Positions 9,903-22,961 are shown, counted from the stretch's first letter. The stretch: 64,000 nucleotides of DNA from Tanytarsus gracilentus (GCA_038502055.1 JAXRKN010000043.1:930001-994000); one strand, 5' to 3'. Numbers and translations are program-made. The notes: generated by a model not told the origin, from the sequence alone.

Positions 9903-12697
9903 ACTCAAAGAGAGAATGAAAAAGGAAAGGAATTGACACCACAATGCAAAATCTTCATAGGTGCCACTACTTAATCTGATTGCCTTTTAAAATATACGTT
10001 ATATTTTTTCCAAACAAAAAATAAAAAAAGTTTATTGTATTAGTTTACACCGACGCTTCCTGCCTTTATAGATTTTTCCACTTTTCTTCATTTGTCAATT
10101 GATTTGAAATGGTGCTAAATTTACCGATTATTTACTTTAAAAAAAATATTCATTCTATTCTTCACGTGTAGTCGTGGACATTTTTAAATTTCGCTTATGT
10201 ATATAAAAGTTGTTTGTGATTTTATTCTTGTAGATTGAGAATTTTTTAAGAAAACACTTTTTAAGTTTGGTAGCGAAAAAAAAACGTAATCCTGGTTTAA
10301 AATTGCTCTTGAAGATATTGTAAATAAAAATTGATTTTAAATAATAACTTCTTTTTTTGGTATCACAATATATCGTGTGTGTGTTTTTGAGAGGTTTTAT
10401 TTGGGTTTTCATAGAAAGAGAAAATAAGAAATTGTTTAAAAATTTCATGATTTCATTGAAATTCACGACACATTCTTAATAAATGTTTTCATAAACAACT
10501 CTGACAATGAACTCAAGCTAAAAGTAAGTGGGTTAAATTTTTCGAAGGGATGATTTATTAATTTTACATTTTTAAAAATTTAAAAAATCATAAATTTAAA
10601 AAATTAATTTTTTGCTATTTTTAAAAAAATAATTTTAAAAATTTCTCAACCCATGAATTTTTTTTCGAGTGATCCATTAAATATTTGACATACATAGCTG
10701 TGTTTCTTTTAAGGATGCTTTGTTTTCTTGTCATATTTTTAAATCATGTTGCTTAGTAACCTCATTGTAACAATTAAATGTTTTCCTTTTTTGCGATGTT
10801 CAATGAAAATTTAAGAATGAGAATTAAGACTTTTATGAACGCTCATCGCATCGAAGGGTGACCGGGTTAATGGACATGATAACATTTTTTAGATGTATTT
10901 TTAAGGTTTTTCTAAGTGCTTCCATGACTAAACACTCTGGTCACCCCACTCAAAGGCGTTCAGATTTTTATTGAATTTTCCACAAGATGAAATTTGATAC
11001 CCGTTCCGGATGTAATAAAATTTATCCTCTTTTCGTCGATTTCAATTTCCTCTTCATTCATTTTTCTTTCATCTCTAAGCGTCTCGAGGAGATTTCTTAT
11101 GGGTCACAACTCATATTTAATGAGGAAATCTAGAGTCGAGAAAATATTTTTGTTTTTTCTTCTGATCTATCATGCGTTGCAGGTGTTGAACCGCGAAATT
11201 TTCATTACAGCTTTTCCCTCGACAAGAAAATCGCATCAAAATAAAATTTGATTTGATTTTTTTCATCCATCTATTTTTAAACTCTTTTGAGTGAAACGAT
11301 TGTGAAAATATAAAACGTGTTAGAAAAGATCATAAATCATTCGGAAATTGCTTTGTATCCTTAAAAAAGAAACTGATATGCTTGTAGCGTGCGGAGAGAA
11401 GCAACAAGTTGATTGTTCGGGTTCAGGTCGTTTTTATTTTATTCTCGCTCTCTTTTCAAAAGGTTTTGACGATTAACAGGAAAGCTTGTGCAATTGAACC
11501 TCTTAAGAAAATTTCTTTTCATTAAATTTAAGGATTCGAACCTCTGAATTGAAAATTTACTTTTTTAAAAAAAATGGAATGATACAAAATTAACTCGCAT
11601 GCGAGAGAAAATTAAATATTTTTGTTGCACGATATAATTTTCCATGTATGAACTTTTTATCCAATTAAATATAAAACAATTATTATGTTAAAATATTTCA
11701 ACAAAATCCACTTAATAAAGTTCATTTCACTTCAATTTTAGCCCTCACAAAATCCGCGAGAATAATTTGAGGAAAATCTTCTTCACGATGAATTTTGCGC
11801 TCCCGCAGTCGTCGTCGCTCGGTGAGAATGTACAGCAAAAAAAATTGAGAAAATCAACTGAAATATCAGTTGTCAAACTCAGTTGCGGGCAGACCGTCGA
11901 GCGAGTCAGAAATGGAAATTGATCAGAGCTCTAATCGAAATTGATTCATAGCCGCATATATGTAAATTATCACTTTTGTATGTGGACTTCAGAAAAAAAA
12001 TAATTTCTTTGTTGAATCGGAAATATTGAAAAAATAAAATAAAGTTTGAAAGAAGTGCTAACAAACTCGGAGTGATCAAAAGCATGAAATTTTTTTAAAT
12101 ATTAATTGAAAAATCTTATCTCCAGTGGGGTTTGAGCAATTAAAGTGTGCTGTTGACATGAAACTCAAAAAAAACATTAGAAATATGTATGTGGTTCATT
12201 TAAATATAGTTTGCATATCAATGAATATAAAGCAGGGAACTTCGCTGAAATGAAAAGGTATCAAATTTTAATTACATTTTTCACACATGATAAAATTGAT
12301 GCGTGAGTTATGTTTAAATTAAAAAAACATATATTTTCCCTTGTCATTTTCAAAATGGCTAAAAATGATCAAATTCAATTTTATTCAGAATTTGTTATTG
12401 CTACAAAATTAAACTTTAAAAATTTATCGCCTGAAACATTTTTTAACACAACATCATAAATTTACTGATTCTTATAAAGAGCATTGAGTCGGATAATGCA
12501 GCTTGCATAAATTTTTATTTCCTGGAAAATTTTATTCCCTTGCACTAAGCTTCTAATGATGCGAAAATTCAAATGTATTTCAACCCTTTCCTCTTGCGAT
12601 CATTATATTTATGTAGAAAATTATTTAAACGATTTTTCATCCATGTTTTCTCTTGAACACTTCTTCAATTGAATGTGTTAAATGCATTTGTATTTAA
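9903..12697. other. Long AT-rich intergenic spacer
   Basis: About 2.8 kb between the CoA carrier and the first dispersed repeat. Open frames here (for example 10155..10466 minus, 10994..11251 plus) have low-complexity composition and no recognisable domain. The only local structure I would mark is a promoter-like block near 11880. The rest probably contains Lgr1 upstream regulatory sequence. Confidence 0.5.
11879..11912 (+). promoter_or_regulatory. Candidate Inr plus downstream core promoter element
   Basis: TCAGTT initiator at 11879-11884 (A at 11881). CGAGCG begins at +18 and matches 8 of 12 positions of the arthropod MTE consensus. The block is GC-rich in an AT-rich spacer. It could be a start site for Lgr1, 2.4 kb upstream of its ATG, but no connecting UTR exon is proven. 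Confidence 0.3.
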
Positions 12698-13296
12698 TTT
12701 TTAGCGTAACCCACACTAGTGTGGTAACGCTTATATGCTCGCATTTCCGTCGTCTGTCGTCTGTCCGTCTGTTCCATCGAGATCTCAGCCCCTAGACCAG
12801 CTAGAGACTTCGGGTTTTCGCCAAATGGTAGCTCTGTGGCTCTAGTTTAGCCCGTTTTAGGAATTTTTTGGGTCATGACCATAGGTCGTGCCACGGACAG
12901 CCATAATGTCCATTTTTCATAAAAATTTCTTTATGCTTCATGGGTATCGTTGAACTCGGGATTGGACCAGGAATTGGTTGCTAGTGGAACATGATGGAAA
13001 ATGGAACATGATGGAAAATGGAACATGATGGAAAATGGAACATGATGGAAAATGGAACATAATGGAAAATAACTTCTCTGAAATGATTTCTCTAAGCCTT
13101 CCCTAATTTTTCATATATAAGGCAAAAATTTTCTCTCTCAAGCTCATTTATATTTCAACCACGGAAGAGTCAACATCGTAAGGTAAGGCTTCCCCAAGGC
13201 TTCACCTAAAAGGCTTCCCCAAAATGACTTTCAATACCGATCTGTTACAGTGGGTTACGCGGCAACACCCACGTGTGGGTTTTGAAACATTTTTTT
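12698..13296 (+). repeat. Dispersed repeat, copy A
   Basis: A 0.6 kb repeat, shared in reverse orientation with copy B at 31508..32497. Shared ends are TTTTTAGCGTAACCCAC at the left and CCACGTGTGGGTTTTGAAAC plus a T-run at the right. Both ends carry palindromes (CCCACACTAGTGTGG-like at the left, CCCACGTGTGGG at the right). GCGTAACCCAC at the left recurs inverted as GTGGGTTACGC at 13250-13260. There is no coding capacity in this copy. It is a non-autonomous repeat of unclassified type. Confidence 0.75.
12985..13069 (+). repeat. 17-bp tandem repeat, 5 copies, inside copy A
   Basis: Five units of TGGAACATGATGGAAAA, the last with a single change (ATAATGG). The array is absent from copy B at the corresponding place, so it expanded after the copies separated. 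Confidence 0.9.
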
Positions 13297-14320
13297 GTTT
13301 CAAAATTGACATAAACATGCTGGTTCCCTTTACTTTGACATACAAAAGTAATAAAAATATATTTTATAGTCACACAAACTTAGTAATAAAATTTTTCTGT
13401 TAATTATTAAGTGCTTTCGAAAAAAATTCGTATTTTATTAATTTTGAGGGTTTGTCGTCGAATCATAAAATTTACGTTTGTTGCATCGACACAATTTGGA
13501 AAACATGACATTAGCGAATAATCATTTTTAATTAAGTGATTTACAATTAATTTTCACTTAATATAAGGATTTTTAATAATTATAAAAAATTAAAAAATCT
13601 AGAAAATTGCTGAAATTAAAAAAAGAACTCGATTGTTTAAAATTGTAATTATTTTTTTCGCCACTTACCAAATTCACGTTTCATTCGATTGCCAATTAAT
13701 TATTTTGAGAAATAATTAGATAAAAAATAAAACCTTAAACCTAATTAGTGTGAGAGTAAAAAAAAAGTTTTTGCTGCAACGCAAAAAGTTTTCCTTCTTG
13801 CTTATTAAATTACGATTTTCTCAGCATTTTGATTTCATTCCGTAGCGTCAACTTGAATGAGCATTGAAAATGAAATAGTTAAGAGTTAAGTCGCCGATGT
13901 CATGGATATTTCTGAGCGCGACACCAACAGCGAGAGAGAGAGCAACCGACGAATTGATACATGTTAATTAATTTGATTCTCAAATCAATATTTGATGTTT
14001 ATTTTGAAAATTAGAGCTCATATAAACACGATATGCATGTGCGGAGTCTTTCTTATGTATATTTTTTATGTTTTCTCATATTTATTTTCACAATTGACAT
14101 CATTTTCAGCATAACGGTTAGGCTTTCGAGATGTCAACTTCATCCTTTAACTTTGAGTCTATTTTTGAGCACACGCGAATGATTGAAAATGACAGTGCAA
14201 ATAGAAAATTGCAGTGCTATGTGTTGAGGATTTCTGCTGTGAATGTAATGACATAAACTAAAGACATTCATTTTCGCGTCATCACTCACAACGTGTTGAT
14301 ATATTATAAAAAAAATTAAA
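13297..14320. other. Intergenic spacer upstream of Lgr1
   Basis: About 1 kb of AT-rich DNA without coding content, probably Lgr1 upstream or 5' UTR sequence. A short purine block (GAGAGAGAGAG) is at about 13930. No clear core promoter is seen close to the ATG. Confidence 0.4.
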
Positions 14321-17300
14321 ATGAAAAAAAGTGAAGACAGTAAAAAGTGCAATTGGAAAGTTTTATTGTTGTTTGTCTTATGTTCATCGCGGGTGATTGA
14401 GGTCGAAAGTCAGTTGAGCACAAAATTCGTCATTGAAAACGCAACACTGCTCTTTCATCCCCTAATTAATGCCACACAAGCTCCGCTGCTAATTAATTCT
14501 ACCGGCTATGATCTGCTGAAGATCAAAAAACTACCTTGGTATTGCATTTATTCGGGCGAACTAGAAGAAGCTGAGGTAAGGCGATTTCACAAACTTTTTT
14601 TTATTAATTTAAATATTTTTTTTCAGAACGAATCTGAGTGTCATTGCGAGGGTGCTAAATTTGAGAAAATTCCGCAACTTTTGCCTAATTTTACAAGACT
14701 GTCGATTACAAATAGTAAACTTAAAGTATTAAAGGAACTCGAACTGAGAAAATATTCTCAACATTTAAAGGACATGTGAGTTGGTTTTTGTACTAATTTA
14801 AAGCTTTTATTTTAAAATTTAATTCTTAGACATTTAACGAATCTCAAAGAATTTTATCTAATTGAGCCGGGAGTCTTCAAAGGATTTAATCAATTGCGAA
14901 CGATGTAAGAAGAAAAATTAAATTAAATTCACAAAAATAAATTCTAATTTTTCACCAGCTATATTTCGTACGCCCCGAAGCTCTTTTATATTGCGAGTGA
15001 AGTTTTTCGCAATATTTCACATACTTTCAAGACATTGTAAGTCATGGTTTGCTTTATCGAGCAATAATTAAATTTCTATATCACATTCAGGCGAATCATC
15101 CATTCTGGATTGAGAGAAATTCCTGACCTACGATTTATTCACGACAATGTCGACATTGTATCGCACTTGTAAGTTAATTACACACGCTCACAACTTTTCA
15201 TATTTTTTTAAGTGAATTTTATTTATGTCGACAAGTTTTAATGAATTTTTTATAAAACAAAAAAAAATTTATTGAAAGTTGCAAAAGTTTAAATTAACAT
15301 TTATGCGACGCAAAAGAGATGAATGACGCTGTGTTTGTGTTGTAAAGATTAAAACATTTTTGTTATCAAATTTAGCAGCATATTTTTTTTTGATTTATTC
15401 ATGAGTTGACTCGAAAAATATGTTTTTTAAATTTGTATTTTGTTTCTTGTATAATTAAGTAAATTTTCAGAACTTTATAATTAAATTTTGAATGCAAATT
15501 TGACTACTTTGTGCATAATTTAAATTTCTTATTAAAAAGATAGACACGAGTATCAACAAATTGCCACTTGTTGATTTACTTTCATTCAGCCGAATAATTT
15601 TGGGTGGGCTTCAATCAAATTTTGTTTGTCCATTGTCCGTTCGTAAAATTATTTCATTTAATGAGGAAGCTCCAAGTTAAAAAAAGATTTCTATTAATCG
15701 GATTAAATTAGAACTAATTAGCTGCTAGTTACTAAAAGATATATTTTCGTATTAAAAAATATTTCATCATCTTTGTCACGTGTTGTTTTTATTTTAAAAT
15801 TTCACGGGGGGAAATTTACTCGGGCGGCGGAAAAAATTTGAGAAACGCCCGAGCCGCCTAGAAAAAGTTGAGCCGCCTAGAAAAAGTTGAGCCGCCTAGA
15901 GCCGCCAAGGGCCGCCTAGAGCCGCCCAGTGTTTTGAAGAGCCGCCTAGGGCCGCCTAAGCAAATTTTGGGCCGCCTGGAGATTTTAAACGACAAAACCA
16001 CACACTGAAGCAATTATTTGTATCAAAAAAACGTCAATGCGAAATAAAATATAATTTAGATCAATTATAATTATTTTTATTCAAAACGTTTGTTGAATTA
16101 TCTAAAATTATTTTTCTCAGATTTTCCTATTAAACGAAAAAATAATAAAAAAATCTCACCCATGGGTAATTTTTGAGGATGCAGTATTTAAAACTTTGAT
16201 GGGCCATTACTACTAAAAATTAATCTAAAAAATTTTTATTTTATTATACTTTATTTGGCAACAATTTTTGTGCTTCTGTTCCAATTAAAAAATAAATAAA
16301 AGGGGAAAAATTAAATAATAAATTTTATTTAAAATTAGTTTCCATAGCGTGAAATGAGTAAAAATAAGAAGAACGGATGTGATTTTTTGCAGTTGAAAGC
16401 TTTACTTTTTTAATTTTTTCCCGCTTGCTAATTTTTTTTCGGGAAGGGTTTTTCTTTTAATGGAAATTAAAAAAATAATTCCGTATTTTAGTTAAATTTT
16501 AAATTTTTTAGCTATATTTTAAAATTATATTTTTTGCCTATGAGGTAATATTTAAATTTTTTTGTATGGCTCTAAATTAGATAAATGGAAAAAATAATAA
16601 AAAAATTTTTTTAATTCTTGAAATTATCAATATTTTTTATTTTTTATTTTTTTCCATTTTTTTTTCGATTAATTATTTTTTTTTTTGGTTTTTTATTTTT
16701 CATAACTGGTTTTAATTTTTTTTTAAAAAAATAAATTATAATTAATAAAAAATATTTATAATTTTTAAATAATGTATACTATAAATTAAAAATTTTTATT
16801 TTTTGTGTGCTTCCCCGCTTTAAAATTTTTTTATTTTTTACTTTCATTAAAAAATTGAAGAATTCATTATAATAAGAGTATTATTTATTTTTTGTTAAAT
16901 GTTATGTGAAAAAGTATAAAATCTCTATAAGCATTTGCATAAAAAGTTTATTTTTTCTATGTGTGATGAAAAAAATGAGACCCTAGAAAAAAAATGGCCG
17001 CCTGGCCGCCTAAGCAAATATCGGGCCGCCTAGAGCCGCCTAGAGCCGCCTAGGGCCGCCTAGAGTCGCCAAGGGCCGCCCAGCTTTTTTGAGGCCGCCT
17101 GAACGCAGCCCGCAGCCCGCCGCCCAAGAGAAAATCCCCTTGAAATTTCATGTATTTTTTAAAAATGTAGCATTAAAAGTTTAAAATTTTTCTCTAAAGG
17201 GACTTTGAAGGAAACCAAATCAGCGAAATTCCTGAGAATTTTATTCGCGTGCGCGCGGAAGAACTGTAAGATTTTTCTAAATTTATACTTTTTTGTTAAT

Positions 17301-19728
17301 AACTTAAATTTCTTCTAATTTAGGATAATTGACAATAATATGTTGATTAGTGTGCATCGAGGAGCTTTTAATGGTTCATCAATTGGAATTTTGTGAGTTG
17401 AAATTTACATTTTTATGCAAGTTTTCACACGCTGACATTCAAGAGCAGCGAATTGAGTTTATTAAATTTCTAGCATTTTTATGCGTGTTAAAAACTGAAG
17501 TTCTCAGCTCTTACTTTTAACCCTTTTCACTCCTTGTTAATTATTCGGATTTTTTAGAAGTCTTAAGGGCAACTCCGATCTTCGTGATTTACATAATCTG
17601 GCATTCGAAGGTATCCAAGAGATAAGAGAATTGTGAGTTCACTCCCATGATTTTTTTATGCTGAATAACCCTTTTAAAACTTGTTAGAGATTTATCAAGC
17701 ACGTCCATCGTCTCACTACCATCGAAAGGCCTTGAAAAGCTTGAATTTCTGAGAATTCAAAATGTGCAATCTTTAACTCAAATCCCATCAGTCTATAATT
17801 TCGAAGTGAGTTAATGTTTGATTTATAAGCACACGGAAATGACCTTCATGATTGAATATTCACAGACTTTAGCGAAGGCGTATCTGACCCACTCATTTCA
17901 CTGTTGCGCTTTCAAGTTTCCATCGCGTCACGATCCCTCCGCTCATCGACGATTACTAAGGGCGATTGAGGAGTTAAAAAGTGACTGCAAAAGTTTCCCT
18001 TCAATTAGCAACCGCTTCGATTTGACCCTTCAGAGTGCTCGCAAATTAAAGCGCTCAAGTCTTGGAAATGAGTCGAGAGTTACCGAAACTTTTATGGACG
18101 ACGTACAGGATGAGTTTGGGGACTGGGATTTGGGAGTTTATCATAAGCCGGTTGTTGTATCAAATACCACGAATGCAGTCGAAGTGAACTGCGGAAATAT
18201 TGCTTCAATGCTGTGAGTAATTTTTAAACCTTTAGAATTTTTTTTCTATCAATCTTTTTCAATAGTCGCAAATTCGAGTTATTGCTGAACGGTGAAAGAA
18301 ATGTTCACTGCTACCCCAAACCAGATGCTCTCAATCCATGCGAGGATGTTATGGGTTTTAAATGGCTTCGAGTGTCGGTATGGATTGGTAAGTGAATGAA
18401 TTTCAGATCATAAAATAAAATTTTCACTTAACAATCCTCTCGACAGTCGTGTCATTGGCAGTCTTTGGAAATACGGCTGTTATAATTGTTCTGTTTTCGC
18501 ATCAATCTGAGTTTACTGTTCCGAAATTTTTGATGCTTAATCTGGCGGTTGCTGATCTCTGCATGGGTTTGTATTTGCTGCTGGTCGCAATTCAAGATTT
18601 AAGATCAATGGGAGAGTACTTCAATTATGCATTCGTGTGGCAATATGGTGAGCGAAAGCTTACAAAAATGAAATTAAATCATTCAATTAATTATTTAGGA
18701 TGGGGATGTCGAGCTGCTGGATGGCTCACTGTTTTCGCAGGACATTTATCGGTCTTTACACTCACCATCATCACGGTCGAGAGATATTTTGCAATTACAC
18801 GTGCTATTTATCTGAACAAGAGGTTGAAAATTAAGGCAGCATCTTATATCATGATATGCGGTTGGTTGTACTCCATTGCGATGGCTACATTGCCTTTATT
18901 CGGAATCAGTAATTATTCTTCAACAAGGTGTGTGACATGATCTAGATTTTTTTTCCAACCATATGAATGAAACTAATGCAATTCTAATTAATTTCCCTCG
19001 CATGTCATTGTGTGCAGTATTTGCCTGCCAATGGAGTCACTTGACATATCCGACACGACATACTTGATAACAGTCTTGACGCTAAATGGCTTGGGATTTT
19101 TCATTGTCGTCATATGCTACGCTCAAATTTACTTTTCTCTGGGAGTCGAAACACGCCACTTTAATATGGGAGAAATGACCATCGCCAAAAAAATGGCCTT
19201 ACTGGTAAAAATTTTACTCTTGAAAAATTTAATTCTTAATAATTTTTTTTAAAAAAGGTTTTCACAAATTTTGCATGCTGGGCACCGATTGCATTTTTCG
19301 GCCTCACAGCGCTCGCTGGTTATCCACTTATAAATGTGACGAAAGCAAAAATTCTTCTTGTCTTTTTCTATCCGATAAATTCTTGTGCAAATCCTTACTT
19401 GTATGCCATCCTCACATCCCAATATCGCCGCGACTTGTCTTTGCTTTTATCCAAATTTGGAATATGCAAACAAAGAGCTCAACAATATCGAATGAACTTT
19501 TCCAATCCAACACACACTATTCCACTCAACGGCTTACCCTCAACGCGAAACTCCAATATTCATAGACATTCTAGTAACCATCAAGAGAAACCTAATACTC
19601 AATTCGAGCAAGTTTTATTGAGAACAAATTTCATTGCTGATAATAATGAACAGGATAACTGTCTACCCATTAATGGAAAGTCATCGGAAGATGTCAATGT
19701 CAATAGAGAAGATATATTAGAGAATTAA
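14321..19728 (+). CDS. Lgr1: Leucine-rich-repeat GPCR of the glycoprotein-hormone-receptor type (Lgr1)
   Basis: Fifteen coding exons (14321..14575, 14627..14775, 14830..14904, 14959..15036, 15091..15168, 17200..17265, 17324..17392, 17558..17632, 17688..17805, 17866..18212, 18266..18387, 18447..18647, 18699..18927, 19018..19204, 19258..19728) sum to 839 aa. Type-A LGRs bind the GPA2/GPB5 heterodimer and signal through Gs (family knowledge). Seen: signal peptide, a Cys pair (CHC) capping the LRRs, one LRR per exon of 66-78 nt as in vertebrate FSH/TSH receptors, and a hinge FHCCAF (332-337). CEDVMGFKWLR precedes TM1. There is an ERY (572-574) where vertebrates have ERW, ICLPM in ECL2, NPYLY (728-732), and the tail LLSKFGICKQRAQQYR, almost as in TSHR. 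Intron 5 holds a 1.34 kb mobile element. Confidence 0.93.
15853..15977 (+). repeat. GCCGCC-rich subterminal array, left
   Basis: Irregular tandem GCCGCCTAG / GCCGCCAAGG units, the most GC-rich tract nearby. The phrase order (...AAGGGCCGCC..., GCCGCCTAAGCAAAT...) recurs in the right array in direct orientation. Confidence 0.85.
16997..17099 (+). repeat. GCCGCC-rich subterminal array, right
   Basis: Same units and same orientation as 15853..15977, including GCCGCCTAAGCAAAT and CGCCAAGGGCCGCCCAG, immediately inside the right terminal inverted repeat. Confidence 0.85.
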
Positions 19729-20515
19729 GAAGCCGTTGGCATAGGAAAAATTGATTTGATTTAAAGGCTAGCATGAGGAAAAGTATTTCTATGGTTATTT
19801 ATTATTTAATGAATAACTTTTTCGGCTTACTTTATAAAGTATTGTAATGGCTTGAAAACAATTCCACTTAATACTTTAGTATTATTTTATTTAAGGGAGA
19901 AATATTTTCTCTGCATAATGTGTATGTGTTGGCATATTTGCTGTTGAGTATTGTTGTTTGAAGAAAAATAAAAGTAGAACCAAAAATATCTTCACATTGC
20001 TGGCAAAAAAAATGTAAAAAATGCCTTGTCCTTTTTCAATAAATGTCAAATCTTTTTAAATTATTGCAGATCAAAAATGAGGTAAGTCAGTCAGTAGGTT
20101 TGTTTGAGTCTCAAGTGTTGTTCCATATTTTTTTATTTTTAGATGAAACCTTTTGAGCACGAGTTCTTTTTATTCAGAGAAAATTTCAGATTTTCTTTTG
20201 TGAAATATTTAGTTCAAAAATTAAAATTATTTTCTCAAAAACAAATAGGAAAAGCTTAATAAATAATATAATATTTTTTATTCCGAGAGCTTTTGTTTCG
20301 TCAAATTTTGTAACGTATTTTAAAAATTCAAATAAAAAGCTCCGCCAAAAGTTGACCAAAATTTCTCAGTTACTTCTCTTTCGTTCACCTCGTGTGGCTA
20401 AAAAATAAACAAAATTTATAAATTTTAAATTAATCGAGAAGTACACGAAATTAAAGGTAAGTTTTATTCAAAAACTAAGTATAAACTATTAATAACTCAT
20501 TTAAATATCAATTAG
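19729..20515. other. Intergenic spacer Lgr1 / Noc2
   Basis: Holds the Lgr1 3' UTR and the Noc2 promoter. A probable 5' UTR intron of Noc2 runs from a donor AAAG|GTAAGT (20456) to the ATTAG directly before the ATG. A pyrimidine-rich TCTCAGTTACTTCTCTTTCG at about 20363-20382 may be the Noc2 start region. Confidence 0.45.
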
Positions 20516-22961
20516 ATGAAAGTCAAAAGCAAAAAGTCGAAAATTTTTGAAGATATGAGTGTTGACTCGTTTTTCGAGAATATCGATGACTTAGCCGATG
20601 TTGATGATGATGTCTCAGAGGCAAGTGGATCTACTAATGGAACTGCTAAGAAGAAAAAGAAAGTTAAAAAAATTGACGAAATTCCAGCTGAGAAACCAAA
20701 AAAAGTCAAGAAGAAAAAAGATCCAGTAGCGATGAAAGTTGAGGAGATAACAGTAGAAAAACCTAAAAAGTTAAAGAAGAAGGATTCATCCAAAAAAGAT
20801 GAAGAGAAGTCACTTAAGAAATCGTTAAAAAATCTCGATAAAATCGATCCGGAATTGCACAAATTTCTCGAGCAGAACGATAGAAAATTAATGAATTTCG
20901 GTATGGATGATGAGGAGGAAGAAGTAAATGGCAAAGGAGATTCGAGTGACGATGAAATGGTTCACAAAGCAGAGAAAGCTGAGTTGGAAGTGGCCAGTGA
21001 CGAAAGTGACTATGAACCTGATGAGAGTCTTGGTGTTAAGAGGAAAAGCAATGCAATCACTCTGGAATTGCTGAGACAATGGCAGAGCAATCTTCAATCA
21101 GATGAGGTTTCTGTTGAGGTCATTAGAAATGTCATCAAAGCCTTCAATTCATCTCTATTGTCGGTTTCAAATGAGGCAAATATGCAAGGCGATTACGTCG
21201 TGGAAGGATCTGCTATTTTTAATGGTGTCATTCAACTTTGTGTGCTCTATCTCGAAAAGGCCATTAAGCAGTATATGAAAATTGGTAAAAAGTCGAATTT
21301 TAAGGAAATTCAAAAGTGCAAGCGATTCAACAAGTTGAAGAACTCTCTTCGATCATACTTAACTGATCTTACAAAGCTTTTGGAGAATGTTGCAAGTACA
21401 AACATCCTGTCAGTTGTTCTCAAGCATCTCCATCAAATCGCCTCAATTTTAACGGCATTCACGAGCATCACTAAGCCAATTTTAAAGCGACTTATTCAAA
21501 TTTGGTCGACTGGAGAGGAGTCAATTCGTATTGTGGCATTTTTGTGCATCCTTAAAATCACAATGAACCACAAGGAGCTCTTCCTCAATCAAGTCCTCAA
21601 GACAATGTACATGGAGTACGTTAAAAATAGCAAATTCGTCAGTCCAAACACACTTCCAGCGATTAACTTCATGCGTCGATCTTTAACGGAGCTTTTCTTG
21701 CTGGATCTAAATGTTGCCTATCATCACGTTTTTCTCTTCATTCGACAACTTGCTATTCATTTGAGAAATGCCATTTTGCTCCAGAAAAAAGAACACTTTC
21801 AGCAGATTTACAATTGGCAGTTTGTTAACAGCTTAAAATTATGGGGAGATGTACTCTCAACTGTTTCAATCAATGTTTCGCCAACACAACCAATGAAGGC
21901 AGAAAATAAGGCTAAGCTTCAGGTGAGATTAACTAGAGAGTTCCATAATTTATTTTATTAATTCCCTGAATACTTTCCAGGCTTTAATTTATCCACTCGT
22001 GAGCATAATTAATGGCGTCATTAAACTCAAATCAAGTGCACCATATTTTCCGCTTCGCTTCCATTGCGTGAAAATTTTAATTGACCTCTCACGATCAACA
22101 AAAGTTTTCATACCAATTCTTCCCTACATCTTAGAAGTGCTCAACTCGAGCACTTTCAATCAACAGCATAAAAAATTAGCCATGAAGCCGCTTTCATTTA
22201 CTTGCATTTTACGCATTCAAAAAGGACACCTCGAAGAGAATGCTTTCCGCGATGAGGTCATTGATCAGGTTTTTGGACTCGCCTTGGAATGTCTCATGAA
22301 TGAGTGTACAAGCATCGCATTTCCCGATCTCGTCGTGCCACACATTATGACTTTAACTCACTTCATTAAGAAGACAAAAAATCAAAATTACGCTAAAAAG
22401 TTAAAGTCACTCGCCGATAAGATTCAAGAGCAGTACGACTACATCGATACGCGAAGAAATAAAATCAATTTTGCACTCAACGATGCAAATTATGTTAAAA
22501 GTTGGGAAGTGAATATGCGAACAGGCGAGACACCGCTTGAAGTTTTCTACAACGAGTATCAAAAGACGATTAAACAAAAGCGAAAGATACAGAAGGTCGT
22601 AAAGAATGGTGAGGAAGAGGATGATGACGATATAGAAGAGCCCGACTATGACGATCTTCCAAAAGTTAAAGCACCACCGAAGAAAAAATCCAAAACTGAT
22701 GAACAAGTTGAGCTTTTCCCCTCGGACGACGAAGATGATATGCCGCTTAATTTTGAAGCTGATAGTGACAGTTTTAGCGATGATGATTCCGACGAGGAGG
22801 AAAGTATGCCTAGGAAGAAAATCACAAATGACAAGAAGGGAAAGAAAAATGGAAAAGTTGAAAAGAAAGTTATCGTCAATGAAGAAGAAAGTTCCGATGA
22901 TCAGGTTGATGACAATTTCATGGACAATGGAGATATTGTTGAAGATATCGTGAATTGGTAA
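20516..22961 (+). CDS. Noc2: Nucleolar complex protein 2 (Noc2), 60S ribosome assembly
   Basis: Exons 20516..21922 and 21981..22961 (CAG|GCT junction) give 795 aa. Noc2 pairs with Noc1 and Noc3 to drive pre-60S maturation and export from the nucleolus (family knowledge). Seen: a Lys-rich N-terminus with alternating basic and acidic blocks, then KIDPELHKFLEQND, the typical start of the conserved region. The helical Noc2 domain follows (about residues 170-640), with FMRRSLTELFLLD, LIYPLVSIINGVIKL and YFPLRFHCVKILIDLS, and a C-terminal acidic and basic tail ending VEDIVNW. Length is close to the family's usual 700-800 aa. AATAAA lies at 22979-22984. The gene probably has a 5' UTR intron ending right at the ATG. 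Confidence 0.9.

Larger units (their letters stand above)
15805..17142. mobile_element. Non-autonomous TIR element in Lgr1 intron 5
   Basis: 1338 bp flanked by the 8-bp direct repeat AAATTTCA (15797-15804 and 17143-17150). The 26-bp terminal inverted repeats (15805-15830 and 17117-17142) match at 19 of 26 positions, ending in a shared GGGCGGCGG. The right end begins CAAGGGG read inward. The 8-bp duplication and terminal C(A)..GGGG suggest a hAT-like MITE, but AAATTTCA is part of a palindrome (TGAAATTTCA), so the exact boundary is ambiguous. No transposase is encoded; the interior is AT-rich. It is inside an intron on the plus strand and leaves the splice sites intact. Confidence 0.6.

Noticed and set aside
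10155..10466. Minus-strand 103-codon frame
   Set aside because: Lys/Asn/Phe-rich translation of AT-rich spacer, with no start context, domain or splice partners.
20512..20934. Minus-strand Ser/Phe-rich 140-codon frame
   Set aside because: Complement of the Lys/Asp-rich N-terminus of Noc2, a typical shadow of AAG/GAT repeats.
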